Shown: positions 1-8,628 of the stretch, one piece after another
Position numbering within the stretch: the first letter of the stretch is position 1
How the letters are laid out: each line of letters opens with the position of its first letter
Assembly (NCBI GenBank): GCA_964343805.1
Contig: CAYFLR010000005.1
Location: 124,001-188,000, forward strand
Source: CAYFLR01 sp964343805
GTDB taxonomy: Bacteria > Bdellovibrionota_B > Oligoflexia > CAYFLR01
Reading direction: 5' to 3'
Length of the DNA: 64,000 nucleotides
Program-made: the position numbers and the translations under genes
The notes under the pieces: model-generated
Told to the model about the DNA's origin: nothing
Seen by the model: only the letters and a program-made list of their open reading frames with translations
The model's database searches: none

Positions 1-171
1 GTTGGCAATAACAACTCTCGCTCCCGGCACTCTTTTGACTTCTTCGAATTTACCTTCTGCAGGGTATTCTTTTAAGGGGTCTTCGATATCAGAAGAGGCA
101 CGATTAGTTAGGAAAACACATTGAAGAATGAGCAGGAGAAATTTGAAAAAGTAGATTTTATGATTCGTCAT
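1..171 (-). CDS. exported protein, N-terminal fragment (runs off left edge)
   Basis: The frame reads leftward from an ATG whose first base is 171 and stays open for all 57 codons to the window edge. Residues 1-25 look like a Sec signal peptide: a Lys-containing start, a hydrophobic core FLLLILQCVFL, then NRASS. The mature part starts acidic (DIEDPLKEY) and continues EVKRVPGARVVIAN. A TATAAT box on the minus strand at 196-201 lies about 25 bases upstream. The family cannot be told from this short piece; export is the only supported statement. It is divergent from the nfeD-like gene. Confidence 0.6.
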   Translation of the reverse strand, partial: MTNHKIYFFKFLLLILQCVFLTNRASSDIEDPLKEYPAEGKFEEVKRVPGARVVIAN

Positions 172-259
172 AGTTTATCCTCACTTAATCTTAATATTAT
201 ACCAATTCTATGGTAGTATGATGCAACTTAAATAAACATTTCCTTATTGAGGGGGCGAT

Positions 260-709
260 ATGGTCTGGTTCTGGTTAGTTTTTGGTGCCATCCTCGTCTT
301 TTTAGAATTTGTTTTACCGGGATTGATCGTCGTCTTTTTAGGAGCTGCGGCTCTGATAGTTGGTTGGGCTTTGCATGTGGGGTGGTTGTCAGGTTTACTG
401 GAATCCATCTCAGCTTGGTTTGTAGTTTCCTTAGTTTTGATCATCTCTTTGCGCTCTTTTTGTTATCGCTTGATGCCGGGTGAAACAGAAACTCATTCCA
501 CCGATGAAGATTTTGATGCCTTTGGTAAAGTGGTTGAAGTGGTGCAAGATCTGGAGCCTAACAAACCTGGACGCATTAGATTCCAAGATTCTACCTGGCC
601 TGCTATCTGCTATGGCGAAACAATTCCTTCTGGTCAAAAAGCAAAAATTGTGACCCGTGATAATTTGATGTGGGTGGTAGAACCTCACAAAGAGATCGAA
701 TTAACTTAA
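260..709 (+). CDS. nfeD: NfeD-like membrane protein
   Basis: 149 aa. Three hydrophobic segments (about residues 3-22, 24-42 and 50-68) are followed by a soluble C-terminal part (about 85-145) with the small beta-rich OB-fold pattern of NfeD (GKVVEVV, GRIRFQDSTWPA, KAKIVTRDNLMWVV). This is the short NfeD form without the ClpP-like protease domain. NfeD proteins are known partners of SPFH/stomatin proteins in membrane microdomains, and two SPFH genes follow immediately (22 bases to the first), so one operon is likely. A GAGGGGG ribosome site at about 248-254 supports this ATG. Confidence 0.85.
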   Translation: MVWFWLVFGAILVFLEFVLPGLIVVFLGAAALIVGWALHVGWLSGLLESISAWFVVSLVLIISLRSFCYRLMPGETETHSTDEDFDAFGKVVEVVQDLEPNKPGRIRFQDSTWPAICYGETIPSGQKAKIVTRDNLMWVVEPHKEIELT

Positions 710-730
710 ATTTATATAAAGGAGTCGAAT

Positions 731-1648
731 GTGATTTGGACCTTATCCACAGTGGCAATACTCATTATAGTGGGATTGGTTCTCAAGACCATTATTATCG
801 TCCCTATGCGCGAAGCCGTAGTCATTGAGCGTCTAGGTAAATTTCGAGGGGTCTTGAAACCAGGTTTACATATCCTCATTCCCTTCTTTGATCGAGTGGC
901 CTATCGCCATGAGATGAGGGAACAGGTTTTAGACATCCCAGGTCAAAGTGTGATCACTAGGGACAATATGCAGGTGGAAGTGGATGGCTTGGTTTACCTA
1001 AAAGTGATGGACCCGCAAAAAGCCAGCTATGGAATAGGCAACTATCAATTAGCAAGTATTAATTTAGCGCAAACCACCATGCGTTCTGAGATTGGTAAAC
1101 TTACATTAGGTCAAACTTTCTCCGAGAGGGACACCTTGAATGAAACCATTGTGGCGGAAATCGATAAAGCCTCCGATCCTTGGGGTATCAAGGTTCTACG
1201 CTATGAGATAAAAAATATCTCTCCCTCAGCTCATGTTATTCACACCTTGGAAAAGCAGATGGAAGCAGAGCGAGAGAAGCGCTCTGAAATCACCATGGCC
1301 ACTGCTAAAAAAGAGTCCACCATTAATCTATCTGAGGGAGAAAAACAAGAGGCCATCAATATTTCCGAAGGAGAGAAACAAAAAAGAATTAATGAAGCTA
1401 TGGGTAAGGCTCGCTCCATCGAGTTAATAGCTGAGGCCAGTGCAGAAGGGATGAAATCTATCGCTGAAGCCATCAGGGCTGATTATGGAATGAATGCGGT
1501 TCAGATGCGCATTTTTGAGCAATACATTGATGAATGGGGAAAGATTGCGGCTAAAGCGGATGTCTCTATTGTTCCCGCCCAACTCGCTTCCATCAAAGGT
1601 TTCTTTGAGGGAGTGAATGAAGTGGGAGAAACATTAAATAAAAGCTAG
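731..1648 (+). CDS. SPFH/stomatin-like protein (paraslipin/QmcA type)
   Basis: 305 aa with a GTG start supported by GGAG seven bases upstream. One N-terminal membrane segment (about residues 4-24) is followed by the SPFH domain (about 28-190), with the typical stretch AVVIERLGKFRGVLKPGLH and the DVPGQ-like turn DIPGQSVITRDN. The C-terminal helical part carries repeated SEGEKQ units (about 200-225) typical of oligomerising stomatins. These proteins build ring scaffolds in the inner membrane and usually pair with NfeD, which is the preceding gene. A second, clearly different SPFH gene follows, so a hetero-oligomer with NfeD is a reasonable inference. Confidence 0.88.
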   Translation: MIWTLSTVAILIIVGLVLKTIIIVPMREAVVIERLGKFRGVLKPGLHILIPFFDRVAYRHEMREQVLDIPGQSVITRDNMQVEVDGLVYLKVMDPQKASYGIGNYQLASINLAQTTMRSEIGKLTLGQTFSERDTLNETIVAEIDKASDPWGIKVLRYEIKNISPSAHVIHTLEKQMEAEREKRSEITMATAKKESTINLSEGEKQEAINISEGEKQKRINEAMGKARSIELIAEASAEGMKSIAEAIRADYGMNAVQMRIFEQYIDEWGKIAAKADVSIVPAQLASIKGFFEGVNEVGETLNKS

Positions 1649-1690
1649 GGCGTAAAATTTCTAACACTCTCTGAATCGAGGAGTTAATTT

Positions 1691-2614
1691 ATGGATGATA
1701 TTTCAATTGATTTTTTAATATTTACTTTTGTAGTTGGGGTTCTCTTTTTTATCGTCATTATACAGTTTATTAAATCCATCTGTCTGGTTCCTACTAAAAA
1801 GGCCTATGTGGTGGAGAGACTCGGAAAGTACCTCACCACTTTAGGACCCGGTTTTCATGCTCTGCTTCCTTTTTTAGATAAAGTGGCCTTTATCCGTGAC
1901 CTCAAAGAAGAAACCATTGATGTTCCCCCGCAAGAGTGCTTTACCAAAGATGAGGTGAAAGTAGAAGTGGATGGGGTTATTTATATTTCCATTATTGACC
2001 CTGTCAAAGCCAGTTATGGAATCACTGATTATAAATTCGCTGCCACACAACTCGCTCAAACCACCACCCGATCGGTGATTGGAACTTTAGAATTAGACCG
2101 TACATTTGAAGAACGTGATGTGATCAGTTCAAAGGTGGTTAATGTATTAGAAAAGGTGGGGGAGGGCTGGGGTATCAGCGTTCACCGCTATGAAATTAAA
2201 AACATCACTCCTCCTGCCACCGTGCGAGATGCCATGGAAAAACAGGTCACAGCGGAGAGAGATAGGCGGGCCATTATTGCCCAATCTGAAGGAGAGAAAC
2301 AGAGTCGAATTAATATGTCAGAAGGTAAGAAAACCGAGATGGTGAACCGATCGGAAGGTGAAAAGCAAAAGAAAATAAATGAAGCGGAAGGTTTAGCAGA
2401 AGAAATTCTCACCGTGGCGAATGCCACCGCCACCTCTATACAAAAAATTGCAGCAGTTATGGCCGAAGCGGGAGGGAAAGAAGCCATTCAGATGCAACTT
2501 TCCCAACGCTATATTGATAAAATGGCCTTTCTGGCAAAAGAGGATACTAAAATCGTATTGCCGGCAGATCTTTCTAACCCCGATTCGCTGTTAAAAAGAT
2601 TCAAACTGTCTTAA
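1691..2614 (+). CDS. SPFH/stomatin-like protein, second paralogue
   Basis: 307 aa. One membrane segment (about residues 10-32) precedes an SPFH domain (AYVVERLGKYLTTLGPGFH; DVPPQECFTKDEVKVEVDG) and a C-terminal helix with three SEG(E/K)K units. It is similar to its upstream neighbour over the whole length but well diverged, so the duplication is old. GAGGAG at 1679-1684 fits the ATG. The stop overlaps the stop of the convergent cyclophilin gene, leaving no room for a terminator between them. Probably co-transcribed with NfeD and the first paralogue. Confidence 0.88.
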   Translation: MDDISIDFLIFTFVVGVLFFIVIIQFIKSICLVPTKKAYVVERLGKYLTTLGPGFHALLPFLDKVAFIRDLKEETIDVPPQECFTKDEVKVEVDGVIYISIIDPVKASYGITDYKFAATQLAQTTTRSVIGTLELDRTFEERDVISSKVVNVLEKVGEGWGISVHRYEIKNITPPATVRDAMEKQVTAERDRRAIIAQSEGEKQSRINMSEGKKTEMVNRSEGEKQKKINEAEGLAEEILTVANATATSIQKIAAVMAEAGGKEAIQMQLSQRYIDKMAFLAKEDTKIVLPADLSNPDSLLKRFKLS

Positions 2615-3153
2615 CGCTTCAAGCCTTTGAGTTCATTAAATCGTTTTTCTGAAACCTTGAACTTCTCAGCTTCTTTACCAATACGTAGAATTTTAAGATG
2701 ATTGATAGTATCTCCTTGGGCAATACTATCAATAACTTCTTGACCCTCAATCACTTTACCAAAAACAGCATGCTTGCCGTTGAGCCAGGCGGTAGGAACA
2801 TGGGTAATGAAAACCTGGCTTCCATTAGTATTAGGACCCGCATTGGCCATGGATAATACACCGGGGCCATCGTGGCTGAGTTCTTCATCAAATTCGTCGC
2901 GGAAGGTATAGCCTGGTCCGCCTGTTCCATTTCCTTTGGGGCAACCAAACTGCACCATAAAATCGTCGATCACCCGGTGAAAGGTGAGCCCATCATAGTA
3001 GGGTGTTCCTTTTCCAATGGTATTGTCCCACATTCCTTCTGCAAGACCGATAAAGTTCACCACTGTCAAAGGGACTTTTTGGTAAAAAAGTTCTAAGGTA
3101 ACTTCCCCTTTGGTGGTATCAATTTGGGCATAAATGCCATCTTTTAGTTCCAT
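2611..3153 (-). CDS. cyclophilin-type peptidyl-prolyl isomerase
   Basis: 180 aa, no signal peptide, so probably cytoplasmic. All core cyclophilin motifs are present: FHRVIDDFMVQFGCP with the catalytic Arg, GTGGPGYTFRDEF, GVLSMANAGPNTNGSQVFIT and WLNGKHAVFGKV. The enzyme catalyses cis-trans isomerisation of Xaa-Pro bonds during folding. About 25 residues follow the domain as a charged tail (KEAEKFKVSEKRFNELKGLKR part). It is convergent with the SPFH operon, with overlapping stop codons. A hairpin-rich repeat (3200-3292) lies between it and the upstream pseudo-receiver/TPR gene on the same strand. Confidence 0.92.
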   Translation of the reverse strand: MELKDGIYAQIDTTKGEVTLELFYQKVPLTVVNFIGLAEGMWDNTIGKGTPYYDGLTFHRVIDDFMVQFGCPKGNGTGGPGYTFRDEFDEELSHDGPGVLSMANAGPNTNGSQVFITHVPTAWLNGKHAVFGKVIEGQEVIDSIAQGDTINHLKILRIGKEAEKFKVSEKRFNELKGLKR

Positions 3154-3199
3154 TTTCTTTTCCTTATTTAATTAGTTTCCATCCTGATACATTACAATT

Positions 3200-3292
3200 T
3201 CAAGACTACTATATGTGCAACGGGCGCCTAGCCCGCTTAACCCGCGGGTTCATTCTGAACCTCGCTCAATGTTCATCCGTTTCCGGATGAAC
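3200..3292. repeat. dispersed hairpin-rich intergenic repeat, copy 1
   Basis: The block contains CGGGC-GCCTA-GCCCG (3221-3235), the palindrome AACCCGCGGGTT (3239-3250), GGTTCA-TTC-TGAACC (3247-3261) and a 9-bp stem with a four-base loop at 3271-3292. It aligns with 33279-33378: both have a GACTA..ATAT..ACAACGGGCG start, the same CGGGC/GCCCG hairpin with a different loop, then CTTAA and later a shared GA(A/G)CCT.GCTCAA.GTTCATC stretch. Stem pairing is kept while loops change, so structure appears to be maintained. It could act as an RNA hairpin or terminator for the flanking TPR gene, but has no clear T-run. Confidence 0.7.
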
Positions 3293-3294
3293 TA

Positions 3295-4476
3295 TTAGAG
3301 TTCATTTTTACATCTGTCCATAGCTTCCAAGGCTTTTCGATAGGAGGGGTTGATCTCAAGAGCTTTGTTATAACAGAAGAGGGCCTCTTCTTTTTGCTTT
3401 AAACCTTCGTAAGCCATAGCCATATTAAAATAGAGCTTTTCGTTATTTGCATCTAATGCAAGAGCCAGTCGAAATTGCTCTAAGGCTTTATTGTAGAGGT
3501 TTTGCCTAGAGTAAGAAAGACCAATAGAGTTTAAAATCCCAAGGTCTTTTTCGTCTAAATCGAGGGCTTTATTATAGCTGGCGATGGCCTTATCATACTC
3601 TTGTTTTTTAAAGTGAACATCTCCAATCCCTTTATAGGCTTTGGCAAGTGATGGGGACAACAGAATCACTTTTTGGAAGGTATCATATGCTGGGTTTAAA
3701 TCATTGTTCGATAGATAAAGATGAGCCAATTCTAGTAAATAGGAAGGATTATCAGGGCTCATAATGGTGATCTTTTGTGCCCAGGTTATGGCTTCGGAAA
3801 TTTGGTTTTGCGAGGCAAACAGTTTCATAAGGTGAGTGTAGCTGGCCATATATTGCGGGTTAGTTTTTATGGCCTTTAGATAAAAATCTTGGGCAAGTTC
3901 ATGTTTTTTTCTGATCTCATTGACCTTACCTAGACCCACTCGGGCGGCGGCACTCTCATAATTCAGATCCAAGGCTTCTTCAAAGCAAATTTTTGCTTTG
4001 CCAATTTGATTGTTTTCTATAGCTTGATAGCCTTTTTTTAAAGCGATATTCAGTGGGGAAGGGGATAACTTTTCTTTGTAGAGGGCTTGAACCTTTTGAC
4101 AAAAAGTATCGTGGTTAAAGGGGATAATCAGATAACCATCCACCCCAATTTCATAAGCCAAAATAATATCAGAAGAGCAAGATTCGATAGCAATTAGTAA
4201 GAAAAGGCATTGATAGGGAGGTTGGCTCTGTTTTATTTGTCGACAGAATTGAATGCCATTTTTTTCTTCTCCATCGATAATCCATTCACAGATGATTAAA
4301 TCCATATCCGGTTCTTGGATGAGGCGGTTTTCTGCTTCTCTGATGCTGGCGGTGTGATGAATGGTTTCCGCTCCCATGGAACGTAAAAAGGAAACAATGG
4401 TGTGACGAATATTAAAATTAGGTTCACAAACCAAGATCCGGCAATTTTCTAACGAGGTATTATTCACAAATGACAT
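3295..4476 (-). CDS. degenerate receiver domain fused to TPR repeats
   Basis: 393 aa. Residues about 12-130 follow the receiver fold, but the key residues are altered. The acidic pair is CE (ILVCEPN), the phospho-acceptor Asp is Glu (LIICEWIIDG), and the conserved Lys of KPF is Ile (GYLIIPF). From about 145 to the end the chain is made of about seven TPR units (for example AKAYKGIGDVHFKKQEYDKA, then IGLSYSRQNLYNKALEQF), a protein-binding scaffold. The Glu may mimic a permanently phosphorylated state; that is inference. Similar receiver-TPR proteins are common in deltaproteobacteria-like lineages. It is divergent from mltB. Confidence 0.82.
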   Translation of the reverse strand: MSFVNNTSLENCRILVCEPNFNIRHTIVSFLRSMGAETIHHTASIREAENRLIQEPDMDLIICEWIIDGEEKNGIQFCRQIKQSQPPYQCLFLLIAIESCSSDIILAYEIGVDGYLIIPFNHDTFCQKVQALYKEKLSPSPLNIALKKGYQAIENNQIGKAKICFEEALDLNYESAAARVGLGKVNEIRKKHELAQDFYLKAIKTNPQYMASYTHLMKLFASQNQISEAITWAQKITIMSPDNPSYLLELAHLYLSNNDLNPAYDTFQKVILLSPSLAKAYKGIGDVHFKKQEYDKAIASYNKALDLDEKDLGILNSIGLSYSRQNLYNKALEQFRLALALDANNEKLYFNMAMAYEGLKQKEEALFCYNKALEINPSYRKALEAMDRCKNEL

Positions 4477-4532
4477 GAAGCATAATAATCAAATATTTGT
4501 TTGAGTTTCAACCCGATTGTTCTGTGTCTGGG

Positions 4533-4561
4533 TTTAAACTCATCTTAAGATTTGATATAAT
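4533..4561 (+). promoter_or_regulatory. putative promoter of mltB, possibly leaderless
   Basis: TATAAT at 4556-4561 is preceded by TGA, giving an extended -10 (TGATATAAT). TTTAAA at 4533-4538 sits 17 bases upstream as a weak -35. The preferred mltB ATG is at 4569, only seven bases after the -10, so transcription would begin at or next to the start codon and the mRNA would be leaderless. No Shine-Dalgarno sequence is seen before 4569, which agrees. Confidence 0.5.
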
Positions 4562-4568
4562 ACCAATT

Positions 4569-5456
4569 ATGATTAAATTAACTCAATATCTTAGAACAGC
4601 TCTAGGGGGTTCTCTCTTGCTCTTACTTTGTGTCGGCAGTATGAGCTCTCTTTATGGTGTTGAGAGGTTTACGGCAAATGAGATCAATCTCTTGGTTTCG
4701 GTTTTAAGGGGGCAAACCCTTTCCGAAAAAGAGTTACGCGGTGTTTTTTCTCATCCCTCTTTAGAGAAGCTGCCAGAGATGATAAATTTAAATGTTCTCA
4801 AACCCATCTATCTTAAAAAATCAAAATACAAACATTTTTATCAATCATTTGCTCTGTCGCGAGCGAAGAAATTTGCAAGAAAATGGCGCAAGACATTGCA
4901 AAAAGCAGAGAAGAAATTTGGGGTAGAAAAAGNNNNNNNNNNGGTGATTGTAGCCATCTTGTCGGTGGAAACCGGTTTCGGTCGGTTTTTAGGGGATTAT
5001 CCTATTTTATCTGTCTTTGCCTCCACCTATGTGGATATTGCTCGCATTTCAAAAGAGCATCAGGCTGGAACCTTAGATCTTGATGATAAAATGAAAGCCC
5101 GTTTAGTACGAAAACAGGTGCTGGCTTTTAATGAACTAAAAAGTTTAATCAAAATGAAAAGTCACTTGGGTATGAGTATCCAAAAAATCCGTGGGAGTTA
5201 TGCTGGAGCTTTCGGTATGTCTCAGTTTCTTCCATCTAGTTTTTTAAGCTATGCTGTGGATGGCAATAATGACGGGATAGTAGATCTCTTCAAAGAGCAG
5301 GATGCTATATATTCCATTGGAAATTATCTAAAAGGCAAAGGTTATCAGGGTAACTGCAATTCCAAAAAGTCAAAAAAGGCAATTTGGTATTATAATCACA
5401 GCTCCGTTTATGTAGATACCATAGTAAAAGTGGCTCTCGCTTTAAAGAAAAGATAA
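4569..5456 (+). CDS. mltB: lytic murein transglycosylase B family
   Basis: 295 aa from ATG 4569. This start gives a good signal peptide (LTQYLRTALGGSLLLLLCVGS..SLYG), which a farther upstream TTG would bury. The MltB-type SLT domain shows VIVAILSVETGFGRFLG, with the catalytic Glu at about residue 134, then GSYAGAFGMSQFLPSSF and the Asp-rich VDGNNDGIVDLF. The enzyme cleaves the MurNAc-GlcNAc bond of peptidoglycan with 1,6-anhydro product formation. A 10-base N gap (4933-4942) falls just before the catalytic segment and happens to keep the reading frame. It lacks a lipobox, so it is periplasmic or soluble. It is convergent with the M28 gene, seven bases away. Confidence 0.88.
   Translation: MIKLTQYLRTALGGSLLLLLCVGSMSSLYGVERFTANEINLLVSVLRGQTLSEKELRGVFSHPSLEKLPEMINLNVLKPIYLKKSKYKHFYQSFALSRAKKFARKWRKTLQKAEKKFGVEKXXXXVIVAILSVETGFGRFLGDYPILSVFASTYVDIARISKEHQAGTLDLDDKMKARLVRKQVLAFNELKSLIKMKSHLGMSIQKIRGSYAGAFGMSQFLPSSFLSYAVDGNNDGIVDLFKEQDAIYSIGNYLKGKGYQGNCNSKKSKKAIWYYNHSSVYVDTIVKVALALKKR
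4933..4942. other. assembly gap (10 N) inside mltB
   Basis: Ten undetermined bases. The frame is preserved across the nominal length, between GVEK and VIVAIL of the transglycosylase, where the family normally has three or four residues. Confidence 0.95.
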
Positions 5457-5463
5457 GAAAAAT

Positions 5464-7794
5464 TTAATATCCATAAATGTAAATATCAAACTTACCCTTT
5501 TCAAAGATGCTCTCTTTGGAGGCGGTGAAATAGAGTTTATCTATACTCTTATCACCTCCCAGGTCCATCTCTTTTACATCTTTGTCGGCGATGTTGCCCT
5601 TTAGGTTGGTTAAATCTAAAACCGTCTCATCCGCAAGCTTTGCTTCCGCTTTGGAAACATCTGTTTCCCCTCGAACCGATTGAATCTTTATTTTACTCAC
5701 CGTTTTAAAAACCGATATAGTGTAATTATCCGAGCCAAAGAGGGGAGTTTCGACCGATTGATCGAGTTTAATCCACTCTGGAGTATGAGTAGTGGTCTCG
5801 GTATCATTTGTGGTATCAGTGGGGGGCGCTGTGTCTACGTCATTGGAATTGTTATTTGATGTGTCTGCATCAGAGCTGTTGTTCGGTTGGGGTTTTTGGG
5901 TGCTGCCCGAGGAGGATTCACCCCTACTGTCTGATTGAGACTGGATAGTAACAATCTCATTGGCTTCATTACTAGACTCGGTTCCATCATCAGGATTGGC
6001 CCAACTATAAACAGTTGCCAATGTCACTTGGGTCACCTGTTTAAAAAAGGTGTAGTTAATAGTAGGCTCTAAGTCAGTTCCACTGTGATAGTTGGGATTT
6101 CTAAATTCTGCCGTGTCATTAACGGTTACAGCATTAAGCCCCCGCTCCCAATAAGGACCATGATCGGCTCGCTCTGATCCGGGAAATAAATGAGCGATCC
6201 GATTGAAGGCAAAGTAGGGGAGAGAGGGAACAAATTCATCAAGCATTTTCTCAAAGCGGTCAGCTAACCATCCAGAGCTCGGGTTTCCAGCAACAATGAT
6301 GAAGTCCCCTTTATCAGGCATCATAAAGTCAGGCATACTGATGGGAAGTTCAGGCATTTGCTGAGTTCCTGCTTCGCTACTGGCATAACCGATCATATCT
6401 ACATTCAGCATTCCTTCGATTTGTCCCCGGACTAATTCCGCATGATGAGCACTGCCAAGAATTCCGATCTCTTCCGCATCAAAAAAGCAAAAGCGCAAAG
6501 TTTGATCAATTTTATGTTCAGAAATAAATTGAGCGATGGCTAAAAGAGCGGTTACTCCCGTTCCGTTGTCATCAGCACCCACAGTGGGGCCCCCTTTGGC
6601 GGGACCGACCGTATCATAGTGGGCGCCCAGTTCTAGAACTTTACCGGGGCTTTTTCGACCCAGTCTTTCAGCAATGATATTCATTCCTTCTCCATGGGGT
6701 GTGCTAAAAGTCTCCCTGGTTACGGTGTAGCCATAACTTTCCATACGGTCAATAATGTAATCACGAGCATCTCCACTGCTGCCTACATGTCTATGTCCTA
6801 TAGAAATAAGAGCGTTTAAGATGTTTCGCAGCCCATCTTCGGTTATGGAATTTATTGCTGACCGCATGAGTGAATCGGATATCCGAGTCAAACCGGCTCG
6901 ATAAGAGGTTGTATACCAATAAGCTGCAAGGCTAACCAGCCCACCTACAATGAGCACCGTTCCTAAAAAAGGTTGGACCAATTGGGGAGTCTCGGTACTT
7001 TCTCCCTTAACCAGAGATTCAAAAGACTCTAAATTGGTTTTGTAGGATGAAACCCGTTCAATGAGCTCTTTTCTAGTAGCTTCATCTTGTAATTTATCTT
7101 TGTAGAGAGTTTGAATAGTCTCTGTGTATATTGCCCCTTGCTTCGCTAGATCTTCATAGCTGGTTTTGTCATAGGGAATCATTCCTAAATAGCCTGCAAA
7201 TAATTCCACCACAAATCGGCGATCCTCTTTTATTTTTTTGGTAATAGCCGCAGCCAGAATATCTTCGGTTTTTGGTTGATAATCAGCCTGCCCCTCATTT
7301 ACCGAAAGAATGGCGGCAATAATATCTTGCATCTCAGCCACATCTTGGGAGAGGAAACTCATTACACCTGGCTCATCATTTTTTTGAATTAGCTGAACAA
7401 GTTGGTCTATTTTGCCTTTTTCTTTTTGGATGTAAGCCAAAAAGTTAAGCTCATTCATTACATTGGCGGTTTTATCAGGAGTGAAAGCCTTGGGGGATAG
7501 GACAGTATGGGTTTTTAAATCTGTCCCCTGGTCACTTAAAGGGTTGGTGTTCTTGCTAGTGGGTTTTTCTTCTTTGCTCTTTTCCCCAATTTGGATTCCA
7601 TTAAGCCAGTCGGAGAAGTTTATATAAGCAGGATACTTAGCTTTATTGGCTCTTATTGCACTTTGCTGACCTTCGGAAACAGCAACAAACGACTTTACAG
7701 CTCCATCATCTTCGGGGACGCAGGATAGAATAGTTTGAAAAATAAGAGCATATATACAGATCACTGCAATAATAGATTGATTTCTAGATCTCAT
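5464..7794 (-). CDS. M28-family zinc peptidase lipoprotein
   Basis: 776 aa. A signal peptide with lipobox ILSC predicts a lipid-anchored Cys25. Residues about 30-270 are a helical region of unknown role, and a hydrophobic segment (about 280-298, GTVLIVGGLVSLAAYW) may be a second anchor. The M28 peptidase domain (about 340-600) has all zinc ligands: GAHYDT (~391), ADDNGTG (~406), DAEEIG (~440), NVDMIG (~464) and YHSGTD (~570). Family members are aminopeptidases or carboxypeptidases with two zinc ions. A Ser/Thr/Asn/Asp-rich linker (about 615-665) leads to a beta-rich C-terminal domain of unknown type. The domain order and the long N-terminal region are unusual. Confidence 0.88.
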   Translation of the reverse strand: MRSRNQSIIAVICIYALIFQTILSCVPEDDGAVKSFVAVSEGQQSAIRANKAKYPAYINFSDWLNGIQIGEKSKEEKPTSKNTNPLSDQGTDLKTHTVLSPKAFTPDKTANVMNELNFLAYIQKEKGKIDQLVQLIQKNDEPGVMSFLSQDVAEMQDIIAAILSVNEGQADYQPKTEDILAAAITKKIKEDRRFVVELFAGYLGMIPYDKTSYEDLAKQGAIYTETIQTLYKDKLQDEATRKELIERVSSYKTNLESFESLVKGESTETPQLVQPFLGTVLIVGGLVSLAAYWYTTSYRAGLTRISDSLMRSAINSITEDGLRNILNALISIGHRHVGSSGDARDYIIDRMESYGYTVTRETFSTPHGEGMNIIAERLGRKSPGKVLELGAHYDTVGPAKGGPTVGADDNGTGVTALLAIAQFISEHKIDQTLRFCFFDAEEIGILGSAHHAELVRGQIEGMLNVDMIGYASSEAGTQQMPELPISMPDFMMPDKGDFIIVAGNPSSGWLADRFEKMLDEFVPSLPYFAFNRIAHLFPGSERADHGPYWERGLNAVTVNDTAEFRNPNYHSGTDLEPTINYTFFKQVTQVTLATVYSWANPDDGTESSNEANEIVTIQSQSDSRGESSSGSTQKPQPNNSSDADTSNNNSNDVDTAPPTDTTNDTETTTHTPEWIKLDQSVETPLFGSDNYTISVFKTVSKIKIQSVRGETDVSKAEAKLADETVLDLTNLKGNIADKDVKEMDLGGDKSIDKLYFTASKESIFEKGKFDIYIYGY

Positions 7795-7894
7795 TACCCT
7801 ACCTCTTCCATATATTAACTGAACTTTTGCTTAATCTTCTTATCGTGAGTAGGAGTATTTTTCTTAAATGAAAAGTAACTTTGGCGAGCAAAGA

Positions 7895-8557
7895 CTAGAG
7901 GGGAGTGGGTAACACTGTAGCTTCGGTGGTTTGAACCTTTAAAAGGTTAAGCAGAAACTGTTCTACCTTTTTCTTGGGTTTTTTCATTAGATCATTAAAA
8001 AACTGCAGTGAAGGGGCCTGTTGACCTGACTTTTCACAGGCAATATCATAGAGATGGCGCCACAGTTCGGCGGTAACGAGTACATCATCTAAAGCTCGGT
8101 GATAGCGATCTGATGAGATATTAAAAAAGCTGGCTAAGGTTATGAGTTTATGATTGGGAGATTCAGGCACCAATCTTCTCGATAGACGCATGGTACAGAG
8201 GGGAGGGTTATTCACTTTGATATGGACCCTATTCATTTCAGCTTTAAGAAACTTAAGATCAAAAGAGGCATTATGGGCTACAATAGGGAGATCTTCAATA
8301 AATTCAGAAAGCTCTGGCATAATCTCTTCGGGTTTGGGCATTCCACTTACCATCTCATTGTTAATGCCTGTGAGACTGGTAACAAAGGAAGGGATGTGGG
8401 TGCTAGGATTAACTAGTTTAGAAAATTCCCCTACCACCTGATGGTTACGGATTCTCACCGCACCCACCTCAATAATACGGTGATGGAGAGGGGAGAGACC
8501 AGTGGTTTCGAAGTCCAGAACAATGAGCTCATTGACCGGCAAAGAGGTTGGATCCAT
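7895..8557 (-). CDS. DEDDh 3'-5' exonuclease (DNA polymerase III epsilon-like)
   Basis: 220 aa, cytoplasmic. Exo I is LDFETTG (Asp15, Glu17), Exo II is HNASFD (around residue 99), and Exo III is HRALDD (around 153-157), giving the full DEDDh set. Such proteins remove nucleotides 3'-5' as proofreading subunits or as stand-alone nucleases. The C-terminal 40 residues (KKPKKKVEQFLLNLLKV part) do not show the usual polymerase-binding segment clearly, so whether this is the chromosomal DnaQ or a paralogue is undecided. It lies between two minus-strand lipoprotein genes with about 70-100 bases on each side. Confidence 0.85.
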   Translation of the reverse strand: MDPTSLPVNELIVLDFETTGLSPLHHRIIEVGAVRIRNHQVVGEFSKLVNPSTHIPSFVTSLTGINNEMVSGMPKPEEIMPELSEFIEDLPIVAHNASFDLKFLKAEMNRVHIKVNNPPLCTMRLSRRLVPESPNHKLITLASFFNISSDRYHRALDDVLVTAELWRHLYDIACEKSGQQAPSLQFFNDLMKKPKKKVEQFLLNLLKVQTTEATVLPTPL

Positions 8558-8628
8558 GAAAGTTCCTTTTACTTATATATGACCTAATAAAGTTCCAACC
8601 TCTTTATCATAAAAAGTTCAAATGGCCA

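Noticed and set aside
4497..4568. Longer TTG start for mltB
   Set aside because: It adds a non-signal leader before a clear signal peptide and overlaps the promoter; ATG 4569 fits better.
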